Program-made: the position numbers and the translations under genes
From: Eleginops maclovinus
Taxonomy: Eukaryota > Chordata > Actinopteri > Perciformes > Eleginopidae
Direction: 5' to 3'
Length of the DNA stretch: 64,000 bases
Assembly: GCF_036324505.1 (NCBI RefSeq)
Contig: NC_086366.1
Location: 17,934,927-17,998,926, forward strand
Shown here: piece by piece, positions 34,206 to 48,600 of the stretch
Layout of the letters: every line of letters begins with the position of its first letter
Position numbering within the stretch: the first letter of the stretch is position 1
Notes under the pieces: model-generated
Database searches by the model: none
Told to the model about the DNA's origin: nothing
Seen by the model: the letters and a program-made list of their open reading frames with translations, nothing else

Positions 34206-35719
34206 GTTCTATCAAAAATACTTCCCCTGTTGTACCAAGCAGTGCTACCAAATTACATTCACTCATTAATGGTCTCTCGTTGGTTAAAATACACAAATAC
34301 GTTAAGAAAGAACATGTGCTTTTTTGTGTGATAGAAAATCGTACAATCGGAAATAGAGAAAAATAAATATGATTATTGGGTAAGGGGCAAACTTTTTATG
34401 ATTTACTGGTAAGTAAAGAAAGGTAGGCATTTTTCTTGATTTAATTTAAGGTTTCTAAACTCAATTTACAATGGCAAATTAAGCTATGAATTTACACTGA
34501 TCATACTTCTTAAACATATGTTAAAAAGACACACAGTCATGAAAGCCATCACCATTTCCTATGTTTCAGTCCTGTAAGTCCTCTTGTGTAAGTGCTGAAA
34601 GGGGAGCACACCTTCAAAGTACTCCCTTTGTGTTGTATGAGTAAGTGGAGTATCAGATGTCATTGATCAAATAATACGTGCTGTAATGTTGGCCAACTAT
34701 CTTAAATACTGACAGTTTTATGCAGATATTCTTTGTTTTGAAGGTACAATATTTTTGTAAACAAAATAATGAACACAATCATTTCTCTGTTTAACCTGTT
34801 CACTCTTATTCCAGAGTAATGACCTGATTGGCCAGATTGAATTGTGAAGGCGGTCTGTCTGTGCAACAGAGACAGAGAGAGTAATTACAAAAAACGACTT
34901 ATTTATTAAGAAAAATGTTTTATTTACAATTGAAAAATACAAATATCATCACACAAGCTGCGCGTAAACAACGGCCCGGGTTGCGCATGAATGACAGCCA
35001 CCCTCTACCACACAAAAAACAATTTATGAACACCTATCATGACAAGGCCCCACAGCCAGGTAACAATGGACAGCGATCCTTGCATTTTGGAACACAACAC
35101 AGGTAATTTTGTTAAAACCGGCAAAGCTAATTCAAATCAATTAAGTCGGCACATTGAAAATAACTTTGGCCTACCCTTGTCGATCCTGTCATCCAGTTGT
35201 ATCGGGAATAACTGCTGATATTAAAATGTTTCTCAAAACTCCTTGAGGATACAAAAATCCACGGGTTTCTTACATTTGTGAAACTTCAGAATTTGTATTT
35301 TCCGCTTTTCAAATGACAACGTTGTTTTGCCTCAAAAGTGGGAGGAGCCGTAATTTCGACGGTCAACCTCGGTTACCAAAAAACTAATCCCAAATCAGAG
35401 GCATCTCTTCAACGAGAGCAGAGCATGAAGCTCAAGGAAGACCAACAAAGACAGTCGGAATGTGCAGAGGCTATGTTGGATCTCCAACAGACAGCTGGGA
35501 GCCCGGATCTGAAGCAGACAGCTGACAACCCACAATCAGAGGGCATCATTGGGAATGGGACATTAAATGATCAAGGTAAATTATTGTACTAAGATGTGTA
35601 ACCAGCATTATTATTAAATATTACAAATGTGATTGTCAGAAAATCTATGCAAACCTCGAATTTCACACACGTACGCGTACAATCGCAGTAGTAGGCTACG
35701 GAGGGATGAGCGAGAACGA
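34206..35719. other. Gene-poor stretch with two possible but unproven exons
   Basis: Two open stretches end at good donors. About 34980-35102 encodes a run with KKQFMNTYHDKAPQPG and ends GAACACAACACAG|GTAATT. About 35338-35575 encodes a run with NPKSEASLQREQSMKLKED and ends GATCAAG|GTAAAT. I could not join them in one frame through an obvious acceptor and recognise neither. They may be exons of an uncharacterised + strand gene or chance. Confidence 0.25.
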
Positions 35720-36207
35720 TCAAAGGCTTGTCACACGATGGATGTTTTCCTCAGATGTTCTTGGTCGTCCACTCCTCCCTTCATCCAACACTGTCCCTGT
35801 CTCCACAAATGTCCTGTTGCCACGCACGAACTGACAGACGTCACGGCGGTTGTCTTCCAACAAACACTCACCCTGGCGAAGACCAAACGATAATCATCGT
35901 GGAGCCGTTTGGTACCGAAGTTGTGGACCCACCCGCTGACAACAAAAGTTATATGCCTCCAGATTTGTATAGGCTTTCATCTGCTGTTTGGTGTAGTAGG
36001 ATGTCTGAAGGACCAGATAGTGTGTGATATCAACAGCCTCGGTTGTTGGCAAATCTTTAGGTTCTGTCGAAAACTCACTCATCTTCATGAGATACGGGTC
36101 ACGTCCAACATATTTGTTAATTGCTTGTATCTTTGTCTTGAAACTGGATCTAAATCCGTACAATACGAACTCTCTGCAACGGTTTCCTCCATAGACGTAT
36201 TCTCCAT
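35720..36207 (-). pseudogene. Degraded DNA-transposon coding remnants
   Basis: Reading leftward from an ATG at 36207 there is a frame (MENTSMEETVAE...), a frame change near 36100, then LPTTEAVDITHYLV and YYTKQQMKAYTNLEAYN, the kind of sequence I know from proteins of fish IS4EU/ISL2EU-like elements with YqaJ-type partners. Farther left (35880-35730) an open stretch contains TVLDEGRSGRPRTSEENIHR, typical of a helix-turn-helix in transposase-related proteins. Frameshifts and a stop (TGA at 35894) show decay. Both assignments are from memory of motifs. Confidence 0.5.
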
Positions 36208-36408
36208 TTTTACTTCCTGCCCTCCATCTGAAACCGCGCCACCTTCGTGCGTCATCATAACCACGTGACTGAAACTCAGCTATTAACGATAGCTCTGATG
36301 CTAACTAGCTACTTTTCCACTAGTTTGACAGCGGGCGGAACTTGTCATAAAGTCCGTGATAATAAAACCCACCCTTTTAGAGAGAATATGATTGGTCAAT
36401 TGTACTGT

Positions 36409-36504
36409 CATTTGACATTACGAGAACGTAATGTCAAATGAAAGACGCTTCTTTGGCGGTCTCTGGAGTTACTGGGAAGACAGCCAAAGAAGCGTCTTTC
36501 ATTT
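36409..36504. repeat. Two overlapping perfect hairpins
   Basis: Hairpin 1: CATTTGACATTACG (36409-36422), loop AGAA, then its exact complement (36427-36440). Hairpin 2: a 22-base arm at 36436-36457 (AAATGAAAGACGC...) and its exact complement at 36483-36504, with a 25-base loop. The AAATG at 36436-36440 belongs to both, so only one can form fully at a time. It lies 180-275 bp beyond the stop of the cadherin gene. It may be the end or remnant of an inverted-repeat transposon. Confidence 0.85.
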
Positions 36505-36549
36505 AACCCTTCACATTCCAACAGAAACTGAAAAGGCAGATTCGAAGGA

Positions 36550-36555
36550 TTTATT
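36550..36555 (-). terminator. Probable poly(A) signal of the giant cadherin gene
   Basis: AATAAA on the - strand, about 130 bp downstream of the stop codon; a second AATAAA overlaps at 36557-36562. Placement inferred. Confidence 0.5.
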
Positions 36556-36684
36556 TTTATTTTTTAAATGTTTTTAAATATTCTTTTTTAGAATATCTCA
36601 GGCCCTCAGAGAGATGGCTCGCCACTGCTGCAGAAATATTAACTTTTTCCCCCTGACCTATTGTTGACACCTATATAATGGCCA

Positions 36685-39600
36685 TCAAATTATTTCCTCT
36701 TTGTCACTGTGCATTTCATAGCTATACATTTGGTCCGTAGGTAGACATGCTATATCCTCAAATACGGGGGCATAGCTGCTAAACGGAAGGTGCATATTTA
36801 AAATATTTTCCCATTGCTCAAACATGCTAGAGGGAGCACTCTCAGCTTCATGCTGACCTGCATCAGAGGGAAAGGTGGGCTTTAAGAGTGCGCTGACAGG
36901 GAGGATGCCTTGTGGTCTGTAGTTGCATGCAAACTGTCCACACTCAGACTCCGATCCGGTTAATGTGCTGTCTGCTTCACTGTCAGACGAGCCGTTGATC
37001 AACGTGTTGGTCTTGGTAGGTCCAGACTTCAGGGATGCTTGATGTGACATTGTTTTGTCCTGAGGAGTGTTTAGTTTACTAATTTCTTGAAGAGTTAGGC
37101 ATCGCACGGGATCCAGATACTCTAGTTCTACCAACTTCTTCTTGTGACAAAATGGTGCATACTGTAAATCAATTTTAGTCAACAACTGCTTATTCAGGAA
37201 AGCAACGTCTTGTGGCTTTATCTGACTTGTTGTCCTCTCTTCACTGGAGCATTCTTTCTTAAATTCAGCTAACAGCATCCTCAGATCTCCCCTCTGCTTA
37301 GGATCAGCTTTCACACCCTTTGTGCTGTACAGATGCTTGTGCCAGCTGAGTGTCAATGAGGCAGTGTCTGAATGAAGTTCACTAGAGATGCTGCCGATTT
37401 CATAATACTCTAGCTCAGTCTTTGGCACTGGCAGAACACTTGTCAAACTTGCATCCCGGTAGAACTCTGCACTTAACCTCAGCTGACATGCCCTTATCGG
37501 GACATTTTGCATATTGCTTTCTGCATCTGTGAGTGTTCTGTTGTCGTCAAAGCAAAACACTACATTGCCAGTCCCGTGCTCTGGTTCATGTTGCGAGCTA
37601 TCACTCTGACCCTCTGCTTTGTGATGCCTCACTTTGTAAACACAAATTCCTATAATCATAAGGATGGAGATTAAAGGAAGAATCAAAGCCAAGAGCCATA
37701 GGGGCGCGCTGCCCTGCGCCTCAGGGCATTGGTTACGACTCTCTGTTGTTAAGAGGCAGATATCACAGGCATGGTCAGAAACGTTATGTAGACAGACACA
37801 GGATGTGTTCCTCAAAGCAAGTCCACAACCACCCAGACGGTTTTGACAGTGTGCAGAGAGACAATGCACCCCTGCTGTGTCCCCCTCAGAGCAGGACGAG
37901 GAGAGGCAGACAGCTGGAGAGCTACAGCTCGGCTGGATAAGAGTCGAACTTGGCCAGACTTCTACTATCTCACTGTGTCCACTAACAGGCAGAGTGTAAC
38001 CGCTCACATTGAAATACTGCACACATCCAGTGAACCCTGCATAAAGAGAATGAAGACAGAAATTCATGTAAGTTTAAAAATACAGGTTGTAATAAGAGTG
38101 ATCTACTTAAACAGAAATCACCTGTCACAGCTGCACCAAGAATAATCTTTTCCACACTAACAGGAGAGAGATCCATACTGTGCTCAGTGATGTTTAAGGC
38201 TGATGTATTATCCAGATGCAGAAAGGTGGTCTGTCGATTGCTGAGCAAAGCGAGGACATGCCAGACTCCATCAGCCACAGGAGAGTCCACAGTGAAATCT
38301 AACTCGTGTCCTGATTGTGTATCTTTGGAAATGTACACAGGCCTTCTGTCTTTTATCTGTATTAAACAAAAAGAACACGCTATTACACACCTCAAATATA
38401 AAGACATCAAAGATGAATAATCTCTGGATAAATTTATTCATGCATACCTTTAGCATTGAGAATCCTGTCTGTCCAACAACAGATATTAAGACCCCGTCAT
38501 CTTCGGTCTTGAACTTGATTTCAACCACTCTTGATGCTCTGCCGTTTTCATCTTGTTTATCATAGAGCAATCCTTTCAGCAGATAGTCTCTCTTGAATCG
38601 CTCCTTTATGACATACTCAATGTAATCATTCCCATTAAATCGCAATACAAGCTCCTCTGACATTTCTATAAAAAAAGACAGAACATGTTTAATGTGTATT
38701 CAAAATGAGAAAAACATGTAAAATCAGCCCTGGGTATAAAAAAAGTATTTTTACCTTTAGCACAGTTGCTTCCAGTAAAAATGCTTTTGCACTCACAATA
38801 ATAATCAGACCATAGGTCATGGCACACACCGCTGTTCTGACATGGGTTGCTATGACATGGTGATGGTGTTGTCCGAGGACACCTTAATTAAATAAAAAAT
38901 GATGACAAAAATCATTTGTAAGTAAACCTCACAGTTTATTCTTACAATGGAAAAATGTATTGTGCATATTAAATTATTACCTATCAAGGATGTTATATGT
39001 TGCTAGGGCCATTGAAGGTCTCAGCAAGATGCCATTCACATGAATGCTACGAATACATCCGACAAAGTCATGGGTTTTTATCTGACCAGGATGCAGTAAA
39101 ACGGATTCAAAGGTCTTGATTCCTCCAAACATCATGTTACTGCCAACATCTAGTGTTCTGAATGTAAATAAAGGCTTGAAATTAATAAACACCAAACACG
39201 GTAATTACATTATGGTACATTATGAATTGTGTGTAAGTAGTGATTGCTATTTTACTGCTACCTCTTTAAGCTACTGCCAGCACTCTGTGAAAAACAGAAT
39301 CCTGTTTTTTCCTCATCTGTGCAGTTGTCCACATGCAAAGAACCCATCTGTTAAATGGAAATAGTGCTTTTATCAGTCTATTCAGATTGACTTCAAATGT
39401 AAAAAGCCTTCTCATTAACTTTGTGTTTGTTCTGACATAAATAAAACTCACATTCCCAATCCTCCTGGCAGTGACACTGTGGAAATATCCGTCTGCCACT
39501 TGTTTGTTTGTGTGTAGCCTCACAGGTCCAGAGCCCAGGTCATAAGAGAGATGTATGACCCCATCCAGTATCTCCAATGCAAAGAACTCCCTGCTGGATG

Positions 39601-42600
39601 TTCCTCCAGGGTTGTACAGGAGCAGAGACTTCCTCTGTACCGTTGCAAACTCTAGAGAGATTAAATTGGTTCTGCGATCCAACGGGGGAAACTCCATGAA
39701 GGACAACTCCTCAAAGCCATAACTTTGCTCCTCGCAGTGGACTCCACTGACTCCTAAAATGAAACAGACTGTTTAAATATTTTTGAGAACATAACTAGGT
39801 TCTCATTTTAAGGTTGAAAAGTTTAAAGAATATTTTCTTAAATAAAGAAGAATAGTAAAAGCTACAGAACTACACATTTTCACTTACTGCTTTTAAGCTA
39901 ATAGCTCATTAGCACAAGATGTAATTTTAAAGGGGATTATGTTCCAGACTGTTTTCCTTTTTCTTTTATTATGTCACACAATTTCAGATACTCTCTTGGA
40001 AGAGTGTTCCACTCATGTATGCACATGACAAGTGAGAGGTATCATATAGATAACGAATAAAGAGCAACCTGTAATGGTGTGGTGAGAATCACAAATAATG
40101 ATTCCCACAATATATTTTAATAAAGTTAAAGTGTGTTTATCCTGTTTCAATAATCTGTGCTAAGCTAACCTTACCAACTGCTAACTGTAGCAAGAAATCT
40201 AATAAAATGTTCCCAACTGATGAAATTTGCCTTTAAAGCTCCTTTGTTATGCATATTTCTTACCAAAGGGACATTGACAAGAGAATCCAGTCTGTGAATT
40301 GGTGCAGCTGCCCTCAACACAAGGGGTTGATCTACAGTGGTTAATTGGCTGCTCACACATTTCTCCTGGAAAACAAAAACAAGCACAGTTTTGGAAAACT
40401 ATTCATGCAGATTAATGTTTTCTCTTACTCAAAAGCCTACCCTCAAATCCAGGCACACAGTGACAGTGATATCCATCCTGAGTGGGAATACAAGCTCCTC
40501 CGTTTTGGCACTTCACCTTCAAGCATTTATCTTCATCAGGAGAGCAGAAAAAGCCGGAGAAACCGCTCTGACAGTGACAGTAGAAACTTCCTGGAGTATT
40601 CACACATGTGCCTTTATTTTCACAAGGATTTACCTGACATTCATCAGTGTCATCTTCACACAGTTCCCCAGTGAAGCCAGCTGGACAGGTACAATTAAAA
40701 ATCTCTTTCTGGGGTGACACAAAGATGACCGCTGAGCTTTCCAGGACAGCTACATCCCGGCTGATGTAAATGTTTTTGTTGCATGTTGCTCCATTTTGAC
40801 ATGGGCTGGTTAGACAGGGATCACTTGTGATGCGAGAAAGCGTCACATTGCTCTGAGCCTCCAGTAATTTCCTATGGCTTACAGAAATACCACTGGCCAC
40901 CTCTCTGCTAAGATATTGACCGTTGTAATTTTTCGCCACAGCCAATAGAAGAATTTCACTGCCAAGATGCTTAATTCCAAATACATGAGTCTTAGAGGCC
41001 TGAAGGTTAAACAGACTATCTAAAGCTTTCACAAAGCGCAAATACTTATTAGACATGAACTCTTCCATTGAGGATGATGACACATAGAATAATATGCAGC
41101 TGTCTAAAGTTGCATTAGTGAAGCCTTTGTAGTTTACATAGATACTGTTGTTCACTGGGAAGTGAAGCTGATCTGTAGCCTCGATAGTGATGTTAAATGT
41201 AGCCTCGCCTTGAAAAGGAGATGACATCAGCTCACATGTGCCATTAGGTATTGTAAACATATTGAGTTGTCCACTTTTGATGGCGCAGTAGAATGTATCA
41301 GACTCATCCTGATCTTCAGGATGGACGTTACCGATCAGGCCTCCATGGAAAGAACTGCCAAAGTATTTCACCTCAATGAAGATATTTCTAGGCAGTGAAG
41401 GATTATCGTTTTCATCTATGACCTTGATGTGGATCATTGTTGTTGATGACAGTGGAGGGATCCCTGCATCTCTAACAGCCACCAACACTCGATATGAAGA
41501 GATTTGCTCCCGATCGATAGTCCGTGTGGTAAATAAAACTCCGTCAGTAGTCAGGGAAAAAGCACTACCCGTCGAAAGATTAACCAACCAGTAAGTAAAA
41601 GGTCCCTGATTTGGTGGCAAATCAGAATCAGATGCATTTAAAGTTGCAATTAATGTGCCTTTAGGCTGATTTTCCTTCACTTGAGCCTCAATAGATGAGA
41701 GTATGGGAGTGTTGTCATTAATATCGTCAATAGTGACAGTCACATAAGTAGTCCCAGTGGATGGTGGAGAGCCATTATCAGTGGCTGTAACAGTCAGATT
41801 ATACACTGGCCACATTTCTCTGTCAAGTGTAGAGTTTACTGATATAACACCACTTGAAGGATCAATGGCAAAAGAGAAGTTTGTGTTTCCATTTTGAATC
41901 CTGAAGAAGAAACGATTCCAGTCCAAGATAGAATCCTCATCTACAGCACTCACAGTTATCACAGATGTCCCAAATGGGCTATCTTCTGCAACATTGCCCA
42001 AATAAAGTGCAGAGGTAAAAACCGGTGCATCATTTGTTTCGATCACACTGATGTGAACCAAAGCCTCGTCTTCATCCATGCCGGTGATAACACCAGAATT
42101 CTTCGCTAGAACTTTCAAAACTACGTGACTGTTGCCCTGTTGTCTCAAACTGCCAGTTGTGTATATTTCTCCAGAGTGTTTGTTAATTTCAAAGCCCATA
42201 TGTTTGTTTTGACCAAACATCAGGTAAAACACCTGACCTGCAGAGCCTTGGTCATAATCTGTAGCTGTTACTTTTCCAATTCTATTTCCAAGAACAACAT
42301 TTTTAAATACAGAAAAGTTATATTCTTTTTTTCTGAATGTAGGTTTAAACTCATTAACATCTGAGATGTGGATGACAACGTGTGCTAAACTAAATAAGGT
42401 ATGACCACCATTGTTTGAAGCTTTGATTGTTAGATCAAACATCTGCTCTTGCTCATAATCAAATACATCCAAAGTGATGATAGTGCCATTATTTGAATCA
42501 ATTGCAAATTTATCAACATGGCCAGCAGTAAAAGAGTATGCTATCTTCGCACCTGCATCAGCATCTGTTGCCTTCACAAATAGGACATTTGTTCCAATTT

Positions 42601-45600
42601 CTGAGTTTTCAGGCACTGATGTGCTATACTCTGAGGATGAAAAGACTGGAGGATTGTCATTCACATTCATAACTACTACCGTAACATTAACCGTGCCAGT
42701 TTTAGAGAGCCAGCCTCCATCCAGGGCTTTGATTTGGAGATAATAAATATCTTCTTTTTCAAAGTCAAGCTCTGTGATCAATGTTAGCAGTCCAGATGCT
42801 TCTCCTACAGAGAAAGGTAAATATTTATGGCTGGGTGTAATACAGTACATGATTGCTCCATTGGGACCATCATCCCCATCTTCTGCTAGAATTTTCCCAA
42901 TTACTGATCCTGTCGGCAAGTCCTCAGGGACAGAGAAAACGACATCTGGCTCTTTAAAGCTTGGAGAAAATTGATTTATCCCAGTAATTTCCAAAGTGAT
43001 TTCAGTATGTGAAGACAAAGAAGGGAATCCCTGATCTTTTGCAATAACTAATAAAGTGTAATACATATTTACACTCTCAACCAAAGTGTGATTTAACATC
43101 ACTTTTCCATTGTCCGCTTGGATCCAGAATAAATCAGATGCATTACCGCCATCCATAAAATATTCAACACCACTGCTGGTGTTACTGACATCCCGATCTA
43201 TTGCTGTTAACTGGATCACTTCAGTACTAACAGCCATGTTATGTGGGATAGCAATCAGAGGCTTGAAAGCTAAAAACATTGGTGGGTAGTAGTTATATGG
43301 CTCTAATCTCACTGTGACTGTGGCAATACTGTACAGAGGAACACTGCCGCAATCCAAAGCAATAACTGTAAACTCATAGATTTCAAAAGCAGAATTATGT
43401 AACATCAATGGCTGCTTAGTATAGATCTCACCAGAGGAAGCATTCACCCAAAACTGATCATGATCATGTTCTATGGCATATACAATCTCACAGTTCTGCC
43501 CCATGTCTGCATCTGTCGCAAAAACCTGCATAGCAAACACTTCTTTAGCTCTTGTTTCAGGGAGTACAATGCTGTAAAAAGGATCTGAAAATACTGGTGC
43601 ATTATCATTGACATCTACAATGACTATAGTGACTTCAGTTCCTATGCTCCATGCTGAATCATTTGCATTTACTTTCAAGGTATAATGATCTTTCAACTCC
43701 CGGTCCAGAAGTCTTCCAACAGTGATGAAGCCTGTAGTGAAACCAATATTAAATGGCAAATCATCACTTGGGTCAATTATGGAGTAATTGATTACTGCAT
43801 TGGCACCAGTATCTTCATCGGTTGAGGTGACTTGTAAAATTGTGTGTCCAATAGGGGAATCCTCGATTACCTCGGTGAGAAAAATCTGTGAAAAGCGAGG
43901 TGCGTTGTCATTTCTGTCCAAAACAACCACGATAACAGTTACGATGTCTTTATGATAAGGGGTGTTTAGCTCTGCAGCTTGAACTGTTAAATTAAATTCA
44001 GGGATATGTTCTCTGTCTAAACTTGCTGTGGTGCTTAATAAACCATGTTCAGGGTCAATGGTGAAAAATCTATGTGTGTTTCCTTCTGTTATATCATACT
44101 GCACTGTACCATAGCTGCCTGAATCAGCGTCAATGGCAAGAACATCACATACCCAGGATGGTGGGGAGTTCTCAAAAACTTCACACCTGTAGTCAGCTTG
44201 GGTGAACTGAGGAAAGTTATCATTTACATCACTGATATTTATGTGAATTTCCGCAAATGATGAGAAAGGAGGCGAGCCAGAGTCTCTGACTTCTACCAAC
44301 AAAGTAAACGCCTTCTTGTTCTCATAATCCAGAGGGCTCTCCACAGTCAAAACTCCACTTGCTTGCTCCACATAAAACATGTCTTCAATATTTCCAGAGG
44401 CTAGATAGAAAGAGACAGGTTCAGCTCTGCTGCTTGTTGCAGAGACAACTGCCACTAATGTTCCCAGTGTTGTGTCTTCAGATAGAAAACCGTTGATGAC
44501 ATCCACATTCATCTCTGGAAACTCAGAGGCGTTCTGAAACCTGATGCTGATCGTAGTGACGTCAAATTTAGGATTTTCTCCTGCATCTTCCACATAAACA
44601 TTGACAACTATAGCTTCTGTTCTCCAGAGAGCACTAGAAGCGAATACAGTGCCGCTGTAGGGTTGGATGGAAAACAGATCCAAACTTTGTCCATATAACG
44701 AATAATGCAGTTCTGCGTTAATCTCAGTATCTTCATCAGTTGCTCTTACTGCACAAACAACTGAACCTGTAAGAGAAAAACAATTAAAACAAACAAAACT
44801 GAAGCCCATGTTATCAATGTTGGAGTAAATAACTGTTAAGTGGAAGTGAAAACTCTCACCTGGAGCCATCTCAGTGGGTACATAGGCCACATATGGACTG
44901 TTCAAAAACTGGGGCCAGTGGTCGTTAATATCTCCGATGAGCACAGTAACCAGCACTGAGCTTGACATAGGCTGAGCAGGATGCTTGTCACTGCCAATCA
45001 CCATCAACCTGTAAATGGCTACTGTCTCCCTGTCTAGGACTTTGGTAGTAAACAGCTCTCCAGATGTTTCTTCAATGGCAAAAGGCACATCAAGGTTCTC
45101 CATGGAATACCTTAAGGAGAGTCAAAAATATGTATTAGTGTTCAAGGATTAAGTATCAATCAACATAATGTATATATAATCTAAGAACTTCTCCAGAGTA
45201 TCTTATGCAGTATATTAAGTAAATAATCAAGAAAGACCTGTGTGTAAAAAATGTTAATCTTAATGTTACGCTACTATTGTCAAGAAACACAATTCCAAAC
45301 AAGGTCACAGACAAAAATGTGTAATCCCTAAGTATGTTCACAAGTATAGACAGTAATTATCAACAATGTTTTCTAATTTGAGAGACATCCTGTCGTTTCA
45401 CCTTATTTCCCCATTGAGACCTTCATCAATGTCTGATGCTGTTATCATGGAGAACACGGTGCCTACAGAGCAGTCCTCAGATACTATGGTGTTGTAGACT
45501 TCCTCCGTAAACTCTGGACTGTTATCATTAACATCATCCACTACGACGTGTAGAGTTAGTGTTCCTGTTAGAGGTGGCAATCCTTCAAATGATAAAGTAA

Positions 45601-48600
45601 ATAAAGACTTGTCACACAGTTGGAAATTAAACTGACAGAAAAAAAACTATTATAAAGTTGATTTATAAGCTTTGGCCTTCATCACCTGAATCAACAGCAA
45701 TGATGGTAACAAAGTACAAGGATTCCCTCTCTCTGTCCAGGCTGTGTAAGATGTGAAATGTGCCATTGGGAGTAATGGAGAACAAACCGTCTCTATTTCC
45801 TGTATGTATAAAATAAGTAAGCTGGCTGTTGATACCTACATCTTCATCAAATGCCGAGACCTAGAAAAAAAAAATGACAACTAGAAGTTAGAATCAAAAC
45901 ATTATGTAGTCAGCATTTATTTTAAATGTTCAGTCAACATGAGCACCTGATGTGTCAGCTGAGAGGGTTCCTCTTCATTCTCCATTACATGCAAGGTTAG
46001 TGTTTGAGGAGTAAAGAGGGGTGCAAAGTCGTTGACATCCAACACTGTGAGACTGATAGCAGCAGTAGAAGATCTGTGTATATCCCCCTTATCTACAGCT
46101 GTAATGATCAAGGTGTAGTTTGAATTCCTCTCCCTGTCCAGTTTATCCATGACTGTGATGACACCTCGAACAGAGTCCACTACAAACGGATTCTCCTGAG
46201 TCAATATGTAACGCACTTGTCCATTTGCTCCAATGTCCCGATCAAGAGCCTGAACCTGTAACAGGCTGGTTCCTCTTGGGATGTCCTCTCTGACTGTCAG
46301 GCTGAAAGTGCTTTGAGAGAACTCGGGATCATGGTCATTTACATCTTCGACGTGCACCGTTATGTTCCCCGTGGTAGCCATCCTGGGTGAGCCTTTATCA
46401 GTGGCTGTAACAGTTATAGTCAGTGTATCTAGTTGTTCTCTGTCCAATGCCTCCTCCAGGTATATTTTTCCACCCCTGTTATCGATGCTAAATATGCCAC
46501 TGGAAGTGTTGTTTAAATAATATACAACTTCCCCATTTGATCCAGTGTCTTTATCCTCAGCATGCAGAGTCATGATAACAGAATGAGGTGCAGTGTCCTC
46601 TTGTATGCTGATTGTTTTGGCTGACACAAATGATGGAGCATTGTCATTGATATCATCAACCACCACAATAACATGTGCTGTGGTGGTGAACTGTAAAGAC
46701 ACAGGCTGGACACAGTCATTGGCTGTCACAGTCAGATTGTAGAAGGGCTGTCTTTCTCTGTCTAACTCAGTTTTCAGGCACAAAGTACCAGCTCCGTTTA
46801 TGAAGAACATTTCCTCATCAGCTCCAACAGCCACTGTTAGTTTCAAGGCTCCATTGTTGCCTGCCAGAGAGGGGGAAATAATAGATGATGAACACAAATG
46901 ATGAAATGTCCTTAAAATAAAATATTTTGAAAGGAAAAAATTGTCTCTACTTTGCACATGACCTACTGAAATTAAGACCTGTTTGTAGCTTCACATATAT
47001 GCTAATACTAAACTGTCATGCATTAGCTAAAACTAAAATGTGCCAACTAAATATTAGATTTTCAGAAAGACACAGTCAAATAAATAAATAACACCTAGAT
47101 AAACAACATGTGTAATCATGTCTGGATTTGACCAAATGTGACCAGTCTCGCTAACAAATGTGTGAATAATCATCATGCCATTTCACACTTAAAACCTGGA
47201 AGGTTTAATTTTCACAGTCACACATGCTTTTCTTCACACTGGACATGCGGATTGAGCTCAATCAGGTTAGTCCAATTAATAGGAAGACATTTTTTCATTG
47301 CCAACCTTTTTATTGCTAAAATAAATAGAACAATGTGGATGTGCTTGATGCTAAGTAAAGAAGGCGTATAACTTTTGAAAAATAAAAATGCTGTCATACA
47401 TGGCTGTAGCTGTATTTTACCCGGATTAATTGCTCAGATCTATAATATCCAAGATGCATCAGGATGTGAAAAGGTTTGCAGTATATGAGCAGTAATGATG
47501 TTAAATTATACATGTTTTTTTTAAGAATTGTTATCTCCGTTTTTTTTTTACTTCAGCACAAAAGGCTTAAAAACAAACTTACTGAGGACAACTGATGAGA
47601 AAGTTAGAAAGAAAAAAAAACTAAAGTTATGGAAAGGTTAGGTGCCAATGCCAGTTGTAAGGCCAGTAGTATGTGGATTCTGCCTTGTGTGTGACACATG
47701 ATGAATTATGTTTATATTTCTCTTTTGCACTTACCATCATCTTTGTCTGATACATTCAATGGCAGGAAGCAAGTTCCAACCACTGTGTCTTCTAGCAATA
47801 ATGCTGAAAAGGTATCCTGGCTGAAAACAGGGGGGTTGTCATTCACATCCAGCACATTGAAGTACACCCTGACACTGGATACCTGTGAATCCCCCTGTTG
47901 CACCACCACAGTGAGTATGTAGAATCTTTGTGCTTCAAAATCCAGGCTGCGGGACAATAGGAACTCCCCTGAGAAGGGGCTGAGGAGGAACAGGTTCTCC
48001 CCGTCATCCTCCTGCACTGAGTATTTGATAGGCGTGAGAGCCTCAAACACTGTTTCCACCTTTCCCACAACTGTTCCTGTCAACACATAATGCACAAGCA
48101 CTGGGTGATCTAGCTACTGTAGAATAAAAATAAAACATTGGTAACAGCATGTTCAAAAAGAGAACAAACTAGACTATCCAAATATTAAAAATTACGATAG
48201 TATTTACAATCACAAGTCAAATAATATCAACTAAAGAAATATCATGTTATACCCTAATTGAAAATCAAATAAATGAACATCATGTATTTGATCATTAGGG
48301 AAAGAGAGGCCTCTCTGCATTGATGACTAACCTGGTACTGTGTTTTCTTTCACTTCAAATGAATAAACCGTTTTTGTGAAAGCCATCTGTGTTTGCCATC
48401 TGTTATGAGAGTGTGTCCCACGCTTGGGCGCATCATGAATAGATGTATTGTACCAGGAGGGAAGTGTTTGTTGCCCTGAGACGATGTCTGCAAACTGTCT
48501 GCTTGCATTCACTTTATTGCCAGATGAAAGGTCATGAGAGGATGTAGTATTTAACACCTGAGGAACCATTAACAAAGAAATAACTTGTTTCTTGTGTGAA

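Noticed and set aside
41376..42974. + strand open frames within the giant cadherin exon
   Set aside because: Opposite-strand shadows of a strongly supported coding exon.
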